From UKL13-2 sp947085425 (GTDB taxonomy: Bacteria > Pseudomonadota > Gammaproteobacteria > Burkholderiales > Usitatibacteraceae): DNA of 64,000 nucleotides. The notes beneath the pieces are model-generated. The model was not told where the DNA came from. It searched no databases and worked only from the letters and a program-made list of their open reading frames with translations. Of this stretch, positions 1-11,320 are shown piece by piece. A program made the translations under genes and the position numbers. The stretch covers positions 13,802 through 77,801 of the forward strand of contig CAMTWK010000010.1 in assembly GCA_947085425.1 (NCBI GenBank), read 5' to 3'. Each line of letters opens with the position of its first letter. Position 1 is the first letter of the stretch.

Positions 1-630
1 CAATTGCGCCTTCATTCCGGCGAATACCCCAACAAACACCGGGATGACAAATATGTTGAGGATGACAACGGCGACAGCACCGGCGATGATGACCAAGGTC
101 GGATAACGCATGGCAGCGCGGATTTGCTCACGCACGTCTTTTTCGAATTCCAAATGCATCGTCAGGCGATTAAAAACCTCCGCCAACCGTCCGCTCAGTT
201 CGCCGACCCGAATCATGGCGACGTAAAACGTCGAGAAGATGGCTGGATGCCGGGCCATCGCCGCCGACAAATCGCGGCCTTGATCCAGGCTGAAGCGAAG
301 ATCCGCCAGCACCTCGGCAAAGCTGCGGCTGCCGGTTGACTCCTGCAGGCCGGACAACGCCCTCATCAAGGGCACGGCGGTGCGCTGCAAGGTGCTCATT
401 TGTCTGGAGAACAATATGACATCATCGTCCGTTACCGCTTTGGTTGTCAGCTTTTCCCACCAGCCGGGACCCACGGTGGCGGTGACAGCAACCGGTGCCG
501 CAATGACATCAATGACCACAATACCACTGGCGGCCAGTTGTTGCACCACCACCGCCTGTGACTCTGCATCAAGCGAGCCGCTCACACTTGCCTGATTGCC
601 GTCACGACCTCGATACGTATAGATGGGCAC
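1..630 (-). CDS. mshG: MSHA-type pilus inner-membrane platform protein MshG/GspF/PilC family (partial, runs off left edge)
   Basis: This is the inner-membrane platform protein of a type IV or MSHA pilus machine, which couples the assembly ATPase to pilin insertion. Reading from a GTG at 630, the protein begins PIYTYRGRDGNQ, matching the usual GspF/PilC opening. It continues through the first T2SSF domain (motifs SRQMSTLQR, LRFSLDQGRDLSAAMARHP, RVGELSGRL) into the first membrane segment (TLVIIAGAVAVVILNIFVI), and is then cut at residue 210 of an expected 400 or so. The GTG lies 5 bp past the stop of the ATPase gene, so the two are co-transcribed. The MshG assignment follows from the MshE-like partner; generic PilC/GspF is the alternative. 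Confidence 0.8.
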   Translation of the reverse strand, partial: MPIYTYRGRDGNQASVSGSLDAESQAVVVQQLAASGIVVIDVIAAPVAVTATVGPGWWEKLTTKAVTDDDVILFSRQMSTLQRTAVPLMRALSGLQESTGSRSFAEVLADLRFSLDQGRDLSAAMARHPAIFSTFYVAMIRVGELSGRLAEVFNRLTMHLEFEKDVREQIRAAMRYPTLVIIAGAVAVVILNIFVIPVFVGVFAGMKAQL

Positions 631-635
631 GCAGC

Positions 636-2366
636 TTAATCCTCAGGGGTGGCGACACGCATTGCCTCGGCCACGGATGTGCGACCTTGTTGCACCAGCG
701 CAAAAGCATGATCAAGCAGCGTTTGCCCTTGCATGCGTTCATTTGCCGCCGCGATAAACGTGCTGCCGCCGCCATCGATGGTGGCCTTGGCCAACGATTC
801 GTCCATTACAAATAGCTCGTACAACCCGGTTCGGTCACGATAACCCGTGCCACTGCATTGTGAGCAGCCCGTGCCACTGACAACAGGCATGCTTGCGGCG
901 GCATCACCGCCCATCATTTGCAGCCAGGCATGTTCCTGCACGGTTGGAGGTGTCACGGTGCCGCAACTCTTGCAATTGAGCCGGCATAAACGCTGGGCAA
1001 CAACAGCACGAAGACAAGTTGCCACCATGTAGGCTGGTACCCCCATGTCCAGCAATCGAAAAACCGCGCTTGGTGCATCCCGCGTGTGCAGTGTGGACAG
1101 AACCATATGCCCGGTCAGTGCCGCACGCAAGCCGATTTCAGCGGTCTCTGCATCGCGCATTTCACCCACTAACACCACGTCAGGATCTTGACGCAGGGTC
1201 GCCCTTAATACCCGTGCAAATGTCAGCTCAATTTTGTCATTCACCTGAACCTGAACGATTCCCGGCAAACGATATTCGACCGGATCTTCGACGGTAATAA
1301 TTTTTTGCGTCTGCAAATCAATTTCGGACAAGGCGGCGTACAAGGTTGTCGTTTTCCCGGCACCTGTTGGGCCGGTTACCAGCACCATGCCCGACCCGGA
1401 ATTCAAAATTTCCTTCAGGCGGGTCACCATTTCGGTTGGCATGCCGATGGCATCAAGATTTCTAACGGAACCCGACTGATCAAGCAAGCGCAAAACAATG
1501 GACTCGCCAAATTGCCCGGGCAGGGTTGACATGCGAACATCAATATCCCGGTCACGCGCCCTCACCGAGAAGCGCCCGTCCATCGGCAGCCGCCGTTCGG
1601 CAATATCAAGATTGGCCATGAGTTTCAAGCGCTGCGTCAGCGCCGCCGCAATGCGAACATCCGCCCCGGCCTGGGCCTGCAGCACACCATCAATACGAAA
1701 GCGGATTTGAAGAGTGCGTTCCTGCGGTTCAATGTGAATGTCGGAGGCGCGAACTTGCACGGCGTCCTCTAGCAAGGACTGCAACAACCGCACCACTGGT
1801 GCCTCTTCTTTGGCATCAGCCACACTGGCGCTTGCTTCCTGGGCGTCACCAATATCCCTGCCCAACGCGGCCGCGTGTCCGGAAATTTCGTCCGTGCGGC
1901 GATAAAATCGATCCTGTGTGGCGAGAATTTGACTTTCGGGACATGCGGCGGGCGTCACCGGTTTTTTGAGCACCCGCTCAATGTCGTCAAGCGCACCAAC
2001 ATCGTCGGGGTCGGCCATACCAACCAAAAACCCCGCACCATGAATATCGAGCACCACTGCCCGGCATCGTCGCGCTGTGGCCTCCGGCAATAATTTGATC
2101 AGTTCCGGGCGGAATTCAAACTGGCTGAGATTAATGTAGCCAATGCCAAGTTGTTTTGAGATCAGCAGTGCCAGCTTACTTTCACTGATCGCGCCACTGT
2201 GCACCAGCACCTGACCGAGGCGTTTTCCGGTCGCCAGACTGGTCGCCAACGCCTCATTTCGAACCTGATCAGAAATCGCGCCATCATTCACCAGTAAGTC
2301 GCCCACGCGTTCACTCGAACGACTGCCGCGGCGGCTGGGAGCCGGGGTATCTGCTGGTGTTTTCAT
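636..2366 (-). CDS. mshE: MSHA/type IV pilus assembly ATPase MshE (GspE/PulE/PilB family)
   Basis: Hexameric cytoplasmic ATPase that powers pilin polymerisation; 576 residues, normal for the family. The N-terminal MshEN/T2SSE_N region holds the type of repeat that binds cyclic di-GMP in MshE (GDLLVNDGAISDQ and GQVLVHSGAISESKLALL). The catalytic half has Walker A GPTGAGKTTT near residue 335, the Asp box (SDIHIEPQE), Walker B (DPDVVLVGEMRD) and the His box (STLHTRDAPSAV). A zinc tetracysteine follows (CKSC and CSQC). It sits directly upstream of the platform protein gene. Cyclic di-GMP control is inferred from the family, not shown here. Confidence 0.9.
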   Translation of the reverse strand: MKTPADTPAPSRRGSRSSERVGDLLVNDGAISDQVRNEALATSLATGKRLGQVLVHSGAISESKLALLISKQLGIGYINLSQFEFRPELIKLLPEATARRCRAVVLDIHGAGFLVGMADPDDVGALDDIERVLKKPVTPAACPESQILATQDRFYRRTDEISGHAAALGRDIGDAQEASASVADAKEEAPVVRLLQSLLEDAVQVRASDIHIEPQERTLQIRFRIDGVLQAQAGADVRIAAALTQRLKLMANLDIAERRLPMDGRFSVRARDRDIDVRMSTLPGQFGESIVLRLLDQSGSVRNLDAIGMPTEMVTRLKEILNSGSGMVLVTGPTGAGKTTTLYAALSEIDLQTQKIITVEDPVEYRLPGIVQVQVNDKIELTFARVLRATLRQDPDVVLVGEMRDAETAEIGLRAALTGHMVLSTLHTRDAPSAVFRLLDMGVPAYMVATCLRAVVAQRLCRLNCKSCGTVTPPTVQEHAWLQMMGGDAAASMPVVSGTGCSQCSGTGYRDRTGLYELFVMDESLAKATIDGGGSTFIAAANERMQGQTLLDHAFALVQQGRTSVAEAMRVATPED

Positions 2367-2490
2367 TTAGTGAATTATCTCCGTTAGCAATATGGAGCCA
2401 AGTAGGCCTAAAAATCAGGTTGCCGTCAATAGCCTCCACCGCCGCCGATTCTGTGCAAGCCGGTTATAAAAACCAAAAGACGGGAGATTT

Positions 2491-4943
<2,453 letters not shown>

Positions 4944-4964
4944 TTCACTTCCCCAGCCAACAAG

Positions 4965-5156
4965 TCAATACAAAAACGTCAACAACACCAGTCCGATCAG
5001 CATCGCAGCAAAACCCATAAACCGCAGTTGGCCGTCTGTCAATTTCATCGCCTGCAGCATGGTTTCGCGCCACCTTGCAGGTGCGATAAACGGCATGATG
5101 CCCTCAAAGATCAGCATAAGCGCCCCACCCGCCAACAATACATCCCAAAAGTTCAT
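4965..5156 (-). CDS. DUF2065 family small membrane protein
   Basis: A 63-residue inner-membrane protein with two predicted helices (DVLLAGGALMLIFEGIMPFI and RFMGFAAMLIGLVLLTFLY) separated by a short basic loop, PARWRETMLQ. This is the layout of DUF2065 (YjeT) proteins, which usually sit between hflC and hisZ or purA in beta- and gammaproteobacteria, exactly as here. The ATG at 5156 is chosen over an in-frame TTG at 5174 because the family begins near MNFWDVLL. Function is unknown. The upstream hflC terminator suggests separate transcription with hisZ and purA. Confidence 0.85.
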   Translation of the reverse strand: MNFWDVLLAGGALMLIFEGIMPFIAPARWRETMLQAMKLTDGQLRFMGFAAMLIGLVLLTFLY

Positions 5157-5201
5157 TGGCCTATTTGCCTTCAAAATAAAACGTTAAAAACAGGCAACAA
5201 A

Positions 5202-5231
5202 AACGGCGCGCTCTTTTCAGAACGCGCCGTT
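5202..5231 (-). terminator. Rho-independent terminator after hflC
   Basis: A 9-bp perfect GC-rich stem (AACGGCGCG with CGCGCCGTT) and a 12-nt loop, followed on the minus strand by TTTTTGTTG. It lies 80 bp past the hflC stop and ends the hfq-hflX-hflK-hflC transcript before the DUF2065 gene. Confidence 0.8.
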
Positions 5232-5310
5232 GGTGAATTATACGCACTTTCGACCGACCGCACCGCTCTGAAAGGTCAACTGTGCAACCCGTCCGACTCC
5301 GTGCCGGCGT

Positions 5311-6186
5311 TTATTTGCCGCGTCCGGGATTTCGCATGTACTTAAAGAAATCGGAACTGGGCTCGAGCACCATCACATCAGACTTGTTTCTAAAGCTCTC
5401 TTTATACGCTTCCATGCTGCGATAGAAGGAATAAAACTCGGCGTTTTTTCCGTAGGCTTGTGCGTAAATGCGGGTCGCTTGCGCGTCACCTTCACCCTTG
5501 GTTTTTTGTGCGTCGCGATAAGCTTCGGCAAGAATCACGGTACGTTGCCGCTCCGCGTCCGCCTTGATTTTGTCGGCATCACCGGCACCGGTTGCACGCA
5601 ATTCATTTGCCACGCGTTTGCGTTCCGAATCCATGCGTCGATAAACGTCCGCTGAAATTTCCGGCACCAGATCAACCCGTTTTAGGCGCACGTCCACCAC
5701 TGAAATGCCAATCGCGCGCGCATCCGTATCGGCCTTAATGCGCAGATTATTCATGATGGTTTCGCGTTTTCCCGAAATAACCTCTGCAAGCGTGCGTTTA
5801 CTGAATTCATCACGCAGATCGTTATTGAGTGATTGCGCCAATCGAAGTTCGGCCTGGTCGATATCACCACGCGTCGACACAAAAAACTGTTTGACATCGA
5901 TGATGCGGTATTTCATGTACGAATCAACCAGTACGTTGTTTTTCTCACTGGTTTGAATCCGTTCGGCATCCTTGGCATCAAGCGTTTGAATCCGCGTGTC
6001 ATACATGCGAATATTTTCGATCAACGGCACCTTGAAATACAGTCCCGGCTCGGTATGGATGGCCACTACTTCACCGAGACGAAAGCGAATCGCATTTTGA
6101 CGTTGATCCACCGTAAAGGCGGTCATGACCAGCGTAATCAGCACGCCGATGACAATTACTGTAACGAGGGGGATATTTTTTTTCAT
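5311..6186 (-). CDS. hflC: Protease modulator HflC
   Basis: SPFH/band-7 membrane protein that assembles with HflK into a cage around the FtsH protease and modulates its activity. The product has 291 residues: an N-terminal helix (PLVTVIVIGVLITLVMTAFT), then the band-7 domain, then a charged coiled-coil (KADAERQRTVILAEAYRDAQ) typical of HflC. The ATG at 6186 is preceded by GGAGAATAAA. A longer frame to 6273 would run into hflK and is rejected. It follows hflK with a 13-bp gap. Confidence 0.95.
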   Translation of the reverse strand: MKKNIPLVTVIVIGVLITLVMTAFTVDQRQNAIRFRLGEVVAIHTEPGLYFKVPLIENIRMYDTRIQTLDAKDAERIQTSEKNNVLVDSYMKYRIIDVKQFFVSTRGDIDQAELRLAQSLNNDLRDEFSKRTLAEVISGKRETIMNNLRIKADTDARAIGISVVDVRLKRVDLVPEISADVYRRMDSERKRVANELRATGAGDADKIKADAERQRTVILAEAYRDAQKTKGEGDAQATRIYAQAYGKNAEFYSFYRSMEAYKESFRNKSDVMVLEPSSDFFKYMRNPGRGK

Positions 6187-6199
6187 TTTATTCTCCGGA

Positions 6200-7573
6200 T
6201 TATCGACCGTCACGCGAACGCAAATCGCGACGGGCCGCGACTGGGTCCGGCGCAGCGGTTGCCGGTGGATCACTCAAAGTGACTGATTTTGCAATCGGGT
6301 CCAGCCCCTGTGGCGATGCAGAGTTGGTCATTTGCATTAACTTATCCAATGGCAGATACAAAAGATTTTGGCCGCCCTTTTGGTCGATCACCACCTTGCT
6401 GGTGTTTTGCATGACCTGCTGAATGGTATCCAAATACATGCGCTCTCGCGTCACCTGCGGCGCTTTTTCGTACTCTGTCACCACGGCGGAAAACCTTGAT
6501 GCGTCACCCTGCGCATTGGAGACCACCCGTTGTTTATGTCCACTCGCCTCTTCGATCAATCGCGCCGCCAAACCACGCGCTTTGGGAATGATGTCGTTTG
6601 CATACGCTTCGCCCTCATTCTTGAGCCGCTCCTTGTCCTGCTTGGCACGCACCGCGTCGTCAAAACTCGCCTGCACCTGCTCGGGTGGCTGGGCGTTTTG
6701 CAAATTCACATTCGATATTGAAATACCGGTTTTGTAATCATCGAGAATTTTTTGCATGAGTATCTTCACTCTTGCCGCAATGTCACCACGCCCTTCATAC
6801 AAAACATAGTCCATTTTGCTGCCACCCACCACTTCGCGCATCGCCGTTTCAGCAACCTGGCGTACCGCTTCGTCTGGGTTGCGGTTGTTGAACAAATAAT
6901 CTTCCGGGCTCTTCAACAAATACTGCACGGCAAACTGCAAATCAACGATGTTTTGATCCTCAGTCAACATCAGCGCCTCCTCCTTCATTTTGGCCTTCTG
7001 ATTGTTGCGATGACCCACTTCAATCGCGCGCAAATTTTGAATGTTGACCACTTCAACTGTTTCAAACGGATACGGCCAACGCCAACGCGGGCCGGGTGAT
7101 GATGTTTGCGAATACTTACCCAAACGCAGCTCGACACCGCGGCTGCCCTCCTCAACGATGTAAAAACCGGTGGCCAGCCAGACTGCCAGCGCCAAACTGG
7201 CGGCAAGCGCAAAGCCGCCGCTCATCGCCGCGCCGGACGGTGGTTCAAAACCACCATCACCGCGATTGTTTCCGCCATTTCCCGGTTTCTGTCCAAAAAT
7301 GCCGGCGATTTTTTGCGTGAACTTTTTAATAATTTGATCGAGGTCGGGTGGGCCGTCGTTATTACCGCCACCGCTGCCGCCGCCACTGCGTTTACCCCAC
7401 TGCGGGTCATTCAGCGACATTTCAGACAGGCCATCGCCGGCAGGCTGGCGTTTGGTGAATCGACGCCAATTGAGCATCAAAAATAAATAGCGCAAGCGCA
7501 ACACCGGGTACGCAATTATCGCGAGACCAACCGAAACAACTTTGATCAAAAACGATCGTGAGATCGACCGCAT
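6200..7573 (-). CDS. hflK: FtsH protease activity modulator HflK
   Basis: Partner of HflC in the FtsH-HflKC complex. The core has a Gly- and Pro-rich N-terminal stretch (MSLNDPQWGKRSGGG, DGPPDLDQIIKKFTQK), one membrane helix (FALAASLALAVWLATGFYIV), the band-7 domain and a C-terminal coiled coil. Family members usually begin at the Met of MSLNDPQWGK (ATG at 7420, 406 residues), but no clear ribosome site precedes it. The ATG at 7573 has GGAG seven bases upstream and gives 457 residues with an extra N-terminal hydrophobic stretch (FLIKVVSVGLAIIAYPVL). The reading frame is open throughout, so the longer form is given here; the start is uncertain. Confidence 0.9.
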   Translation of the reverse strand: MRSISRSFLIKVVSVGLAIIAYPVLRLRYLFLMLNWRRFTKRQPAGDGLSEMSLNDPQWGKRSGGGSGGGNNDGPPDLDQIIKKFTQKIAGIFGQKPGNGGNNRGDGGFEPPSGAAMSGGFALAASLALAVWLATGFYIVEEGSRGVELRLGKYSQTSSPGPRWRWPYPFETVEVVNIQNLRAIEVGHRNNQKAKMKEEALMLTEDQNIVDLQFAVQYLLKSPEDYLFNNRNPDEAVRQVAETAMREVVGGSKMDYVLYEGRGDIAARVKILMQKILDDYKTGISISNVNLQNAQPPEQVQASFDDAVRAKQDKERLKNEGEAYANDIIPKARGLAARLIEEASGHKQRVVSNAQGDASRFSAVVTEYEKAPQVTRERMYLDTIQQVMQNTSKVVIDQKGGQNLLYLPLDKLMQMTNSASPQGLDPIAKSVTLSDPPATAAPDPVAARRDLRSRDGR

Positions 7574-7595
7574 AGCACAACTCCGAAACAATAAA

Positions 7596-8840
7596 TCAAT
7601 GAAATGTCGGCCGGTAAGATTTTGCTAAATCCCGGTCAACGATGGGTGAAGATTGGGTGCTGCAAATTGTGATTGGTTCCGATTGCAACATCGCATCGTC
7701 AGAAATCAAGGGTGTTGCGGTAGTCAGTGCTGCGTATTCCAAAAGCGCATTGCGCAGTTGCTCAACTCCAGCCCCGGTTATGGCGCTTAGTCGAACTTCT
7801 GAAATTTTACCACTCTCATCTCTGAATATCGACGCGGGTGAATTACCCTCCAGCCGATCTATTTTGTTCAGCACCCGTATCTGTTGAATATGATCGGCAC
7901 CAATTTCAACGAGGACTTTTTCAACGTCCTCAATTTGTTGCTCGCGCGCCGGATTAGAGGCATCAATCACATGCAATAGTACGTCTGCCTCCAGCGCCTC
8001 GGTCAACGTGGCGTGAAAGGATGCAACCAATCCATGCGGCAATTCCCGAATAAATCCGACCGTGTCCGAAATTGTCGTATTGCAGGACGGCGATAAAAAT
8101 ATCTTGCGGGTGGTGGTGTCCAACGTGGCAAAAAGTTGATCCGCCACATAGGTGTCCGCCCGGGTCAGGCAATTAAACAGGGTCGATTTGCCGGCGTTGG
8201 TATAACCAATAATGGATACCGTAAATGCACCGGTGCGGTCGCGATCTGAGCGCTGTGTGGATCGCTGACGCTCAAGCTTTGCGAGTCGTTTTTTCAGCCG
8301 TTTAATGCGCTCACCAACCAGACGCCGGTCGATTTCCAATTGCGTTTCACCCGGCCCGCCGCGTACGCCAATACCGCCCCGCTGGCGCTCAAGATGGGTC
8401 CAGCCCTTGACCAGGCGCGTCAGCAAATGCTGCATTTGCGCCAATTCGACCTGCAACTTGCCCTCGGCCGAACGCGCTCGCTGGCCAAAAATTTCCAGAA
8501 TCAAATCGGTGCGATCCATGACGCGAACCTTGTCCGCACCAAGAATTCTTTCTATGTTGCGGATTTGAATCGGCGACAGTTGGTGATCCACCACCACCAG
8601 GGTCGCTTCGTATTGATCGACCAACACTTTTAGCTCGTCGACTTTGCCGCTGCCAGCAAATGTCGCGGCGTCAGGTTTTTGCCGTTTGCCGGTGAGCACG
8701 TCCACCACGATTGCGCCGGCGGTGGAAATGAGTTCACGCGCTTCGGCAATACGCCCCTCGACTTGTCCCTCGCCAAAATCAAGAACAAGCAACACCGCAT
8801 TCACGCGACTGGCAGTGGTGGAGGGAAAAGGTGGCTTCAA
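7596..8840 (-). CDS. hflX: Ribosome-associated GTPase HflX
   Basis: GTPase that binds the 50S subunit and splits stalled ribosomes under stress; 414 residues. It has an N-terminal HflX domain (SPIQIRNIERILGADKVRVM), a glycine-rich linker (GGIGVRGGPGETQLE), and a G domain with GYTNAGKSTLFN (G1), DTVGFIRELP (G3) and NKID (G4). The C-terminus is short and divergent. The frame is blocked by TAA three codons before a TTG at 8840, used here; a GTG at 8804 is an alternative. It is separated from hfq by an unusually long 333-bp spacer. Confidence 0.93.
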   Translation of the reverse strand: MKPPFPSTTASRVNAVLLVLDFGEGQVEGRIAEARELISTAGAIVVDVLTGKRQKPDAATFAGSGKVDELKVLVDQYEATLVVVDHQLSPIQIRNIERILGADKVRVMDRTDLILEIFGQRARSAEGKLQVELAQMQHLLTRLVKGWTHLERQRGGIGVRGGPGETQLEIDRRLVGERIKRLKKRLAKLERQRSTQRSDRDRTGAFTVSIIGYTNAGKSTLFNCLTRADTYVADQLFATLDTTTRKIFLSPSCNTTISDTVGFIRELPHGLVASFHATLTEALEADVLLHVIDASNPAREQQIEDVEKVLVEIGADHIQQIRVLNKIDRLEGNSPASIFRDESGKISEVRLSAITGAGVEQLRNALLEYAALTTATPLISDDAMLQSEPITICSTQSSPIVDRDLAKSYRPTFH

Positions 8841-9173
8841 ATGTTCACTTTAAATAAAATGGTGGATGTCGTTTGGTGGCGTGGTGACGTGGTGGCACCC
8901 CTCCGACAACCAGACCATATTGGCCGGGCAAGGCATCCCACTCCACAAATGTGGGGGCATTCATCACGATTCCAAGCGCAAACCCACGCTGCCGACGACA
9001 TTCCACGAGCGCGCAGGCAAACGACAGCGAATCGCAAACGGTACCTGCAAACGACAATCAACAGTCAACCCAGCCGGAGGCTGACGGAAATACTCACATC
9101 GTTCGCCGTATTCTGCCGCGCATCATGGCATAACCAAGACGGCCAAAATTTGCGCCGTGCAGGCGCGGATGGA
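8841..9173. other. Unusually long hfq-hflX spacer, no convincing gene
   Basis: In related genomes hfq and hflX are usually separated by a few bases. Here 333 bp lie between them. Open frames in it have no recognisable family and poor start contexts. It contains a short CCAC/GTGG hairpin near 8941-8955, a direct repeat GCAAACGAC (within 9010-9060), and GGTGG-type repeats on the plus strand at 8861-8895 just before the hflX start. Confidence 0.5.
9152..9166 (-). terminator. Possible weak terminator or processing hairpin after hfq
   Basis: A perfect 5-bp stem GCGCC/GGCGC with a 5-nt loop, 8 bp past the hfq stop and followed on the minus strand by AAATTTTGG. The stem is short and the T-tract interrupted, so this may only partly separate hfq from hflX expression. 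Confidence 0.3.
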
Positions 9174-9413
9174 TCAATTTTCAGCGGGGGCGTCAAACGG
9201 TACCGTGACTGCACGCGCCGGAACAACCGTGGAGATGGCGTGTTTGTAAACCATTTGCGTGACTGTATTTTTGAGCAGCACAACGTACTGGTCAAACGAC
9301 TCAATCTGACCCTGTAATTTGATGCCATTCACCAGGTAAATTGAAACGGGGACATGTTCCTTACGCAATATGTTCAGGAACGGGTCTTGTAGAAGTTGCC
9401 CTTTTGTACTCAT
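9174..9413 (-). CDS. hfq: RNA chaperone Hfq
   Basis: Hexameric Sm-like RNA chaperone that pairs small RNAs with target mRNAs. The product has 79 residues, starting [14 protein letters not shown], with Sm1 ([19 protein letters not shown]) and Sm2 containing [11 protein letters not shown], which replaces the classic KHA-IST motif exactly. The ATG at 9413 has GGAG nine bases upstream; an in-frame TTG at 9428 is rejected. The acidic C-terminal tail is short, as in betaproteobacteria. It heads the hfq-hflX-hflK-hflC group. Confidence 0.97.
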   Translation of the reverse strand: MSTKGQLLQDPFLNILRKEHVPVSIYLVNGIKLQGQIESFDQYVVLLKNTVTQMVYKHAISTVVPARAVTVPFDAPAEN

Positions 9414-9759
9414 ATTATTATTCTCCAACCTGGTTGACTGCGACTCCCCACCAAATAATGGCGGATTAAAAGTCCAATGTCAGGTAATTATGACCTTATT
9501 TCAAAAATGCCTCACTACGGCAGGTGGTTCTCAGACAGGGTTTTAGTACAATTGTTCCATTCAATCTTTGAATCTTAGGAAAAAGCCACATTTATCGCTC
9601 ATCATCGTCAAAATGACCAACACACAATATCAAAGATGGTGTGGATTGGTCAAATTGCCACCCCAATGTTTGCGATCGCCGGATATTCCGTCTATTTCGC
9701 CGGTCTTGGCTGCCTATCCTGCAAATCGCAGCTATGAACTTGCGTAAATTTTCTAAAAA
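9414..9759. other. Intergenic region upstream of hfq and downstream of der
   Basis: 346 bp without a supported gene. It should contain the hfq promoter and 5' leader (minus strand). A CATAAT element preceded by TTGAAATAAG occurs near 9480-9500 on the minus strand, but no well-spaced -35 was found. No clear terminator follows der. Confidence 0.4.
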
Positions 9760-11178
9760 TCAGGCGTATTTGCGCTTCATTCTAATCCGGCCACGCCGTC
9801 GCTTGTCCTCTTGACCCTTGGTCAGCGCCGGTGGCTTGCGGCCACGAAACGGATTCGACCCTTGCTTCAGTTCAACGCGTAGCGGAGTACCGCGCAGCTT
9901 GAAGGTCTCCATAAAGCGACCCTCAAGGTATCGGATGTAACTTTCATGCACGCCGTCCAATCCCGAGCCATGCACGATGACCAATGGCGGATTGTGTCCG
10001 CCTTGGTGGGCATAACGCATTTTTGGACGATGCAAACCATTCAGTGGTGGTTGATGTGCGGCCGTTGCGGCCATCAACGCACGTGTCAGTTTCGGCGTGG
10101 AAAGCTTGGCCATGGCCGCGTCAAAAGCATTGTCGACCGAGGTGAAAAGCGGATTCAGGCCCATGCCATCTTTGGCGGAGATGGTGTGCATATGGGCGAA
10201 GCTCAAAAAATGCAGTTTTCGATCAAAATCTGCCTTGGTGCGCTCTCTGGTGTATTCGTCCAGGTTATCCCACTTGTTGATGGCCACCACCAGCGCCCTG
10301 CCCGACTCAACAATAAAACCGGCGATATGCGCATCTTGTTCGGAGACTTCTTGTCTGGCATCGAGCACCAAAATAACCACATGACAGTCGGCAATTGCCT
10401 GCAAGGTCTTGATTACAGAGAATTTTTCAACCGCTTCAAATACTTTTCCACGCCGCCGAATGCCCGCCGTATCGATCAAGGTGTAGTCTTTGCCGTTACG
10501 GTTGAGTGGGATAAAAATTGAATCGCGGGTGGTTCCCGGTTCGTCAAAAGCAATCACCCGCTCCTCACCGAGAAGTTTATTGACCAGAGTCGACTTGCCG
10601 ACGTTGGGCCGGCCAATAATCGCAACTTTAGGGTGTTTGGGCTCCTCCTCTTCCACCGACTCCGGGAAGTTCTCCAACATATCTTCAATGAGCTGTCTAA
10701 CGCCCTCACCATGGGCGGCCGAAATTGCCACCGGCGCGCCAAGACCAAGCTCGTGGAATTCAGCGGTGACGATATTTTCGTCCATTCCCTCCGCTTTATT
10801 GACAGCAACAAGCAGTGGAACCTGCCGGCCATCACCATCACGATGAATGGTCTGGCGCAGTCGCTCGGCAATAATTTTGTCTTGCGAGGTTAAACCCTGA
10901 CGACCGTCAACCACAAACAAAATGGCATCGGCTTCGGCGACCGCCTGCAACGTTTGTTTGGCCATCTCGTGCAAAATGCCGTCGGTGACCTTGGGCTCAA
11001 ATCCTCCCGTGTCCACCACCAAGAACGGCTTCGACGCACCCCTGCCGTGACCGTAGTGGCGATCACGCGTCAGCCCGGGCAGATCCGCCACCAAGGCGTC
11101 GCGCGATTTGGTGAGGCGGTTAAACAACATCGACTTTCCGACATTTGGCCGGCCGACAATAACAATGGTTGGTTTCAT
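9760..11178 (-). CDS. der: Ribosome biogenesis GTPase Der (EngA)
   Basis: Essential GTPase with two tandem G domains that acts in 50S subunit assembly; 472 residues. Both P-loops read GRPNVGKS. G3/G4 motifs are DTGGFEP with NKAEG in the first domain and [10 protein letters not shown] with NKWDN in the second. A C-terminal KH-like domain ends in a basic tail ([19 protein letters not shown]). The ATG at 11178 gives [15 protein letters not shown], the normal N-terminus; the upstream extension is discarded. It follows bamB with a 142-bp gap. Confidence 0.97.
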   Translation of the reverse strand: MKPTIVIVGRPNVGKSMLFNRLTKSRDALVADLPGLTRDRHYGHGRGASKPFLVVDTGGFEPKVTDGILHEMAKQTLQAVAEADAILFVVDGRQGLTSQDKIIAERLRQTIHRDGDGRQVPLLVAVNKAEGMDENIVTAEFHELGLGAPVAISAAHGEGVRQLIEDMLENFPESVEEEEPKHPKVAIIGRPNVGKSTLVNKLLGEERVIAFDEPGTTRDSIFIPLNRNGKDYTLIDTAGIRRRGKVFEAVEKFSVIKTLQAIADCHVVILVLDARQEVSEQDAHIAGFIVESGRALVVAINKWDNLDEYTRERTKADFDRKLHFLSFAHMHTISAKDGMGLNPLFTSVDNAFDAAMAKLSTPKLTRALMAATAAHQPPLNGLHRPKMRYAHQGGHNPPLVIVHGSGLDGVHESYIRYLEGRFMETFKLRGTPLRVELKQGSNPFRGRKPPALTKGQEDKRRRGRIRMKRKYA

Positions 11179-11320
11179 AATAATTAAAAATCGTTGGTGA
11201 GACATCGGGCTTTGTGCCCGGAAAAATTGACCGACCAACGTTTTTGACTTTTCCGCTTGGCTACTGGCTACTCGACTGCTATTTTTTTAGTGCATTAAAA
11301 ATTAGATTGATGCACTTCAA

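Noticed and set aside
8837..9061. Minus-strand frames of about 70 codons in the hfq-hflX spacer
   Set aside because: Two overlapping frames compete, both rich in Trp, Cys and Arg, with no motif; they look like chance frames.
9480..9500. hfq promoter from the CATAAT element
   Set aside because: No acceptable -35 at 16-18 bp; left as a note on the intergenic region.
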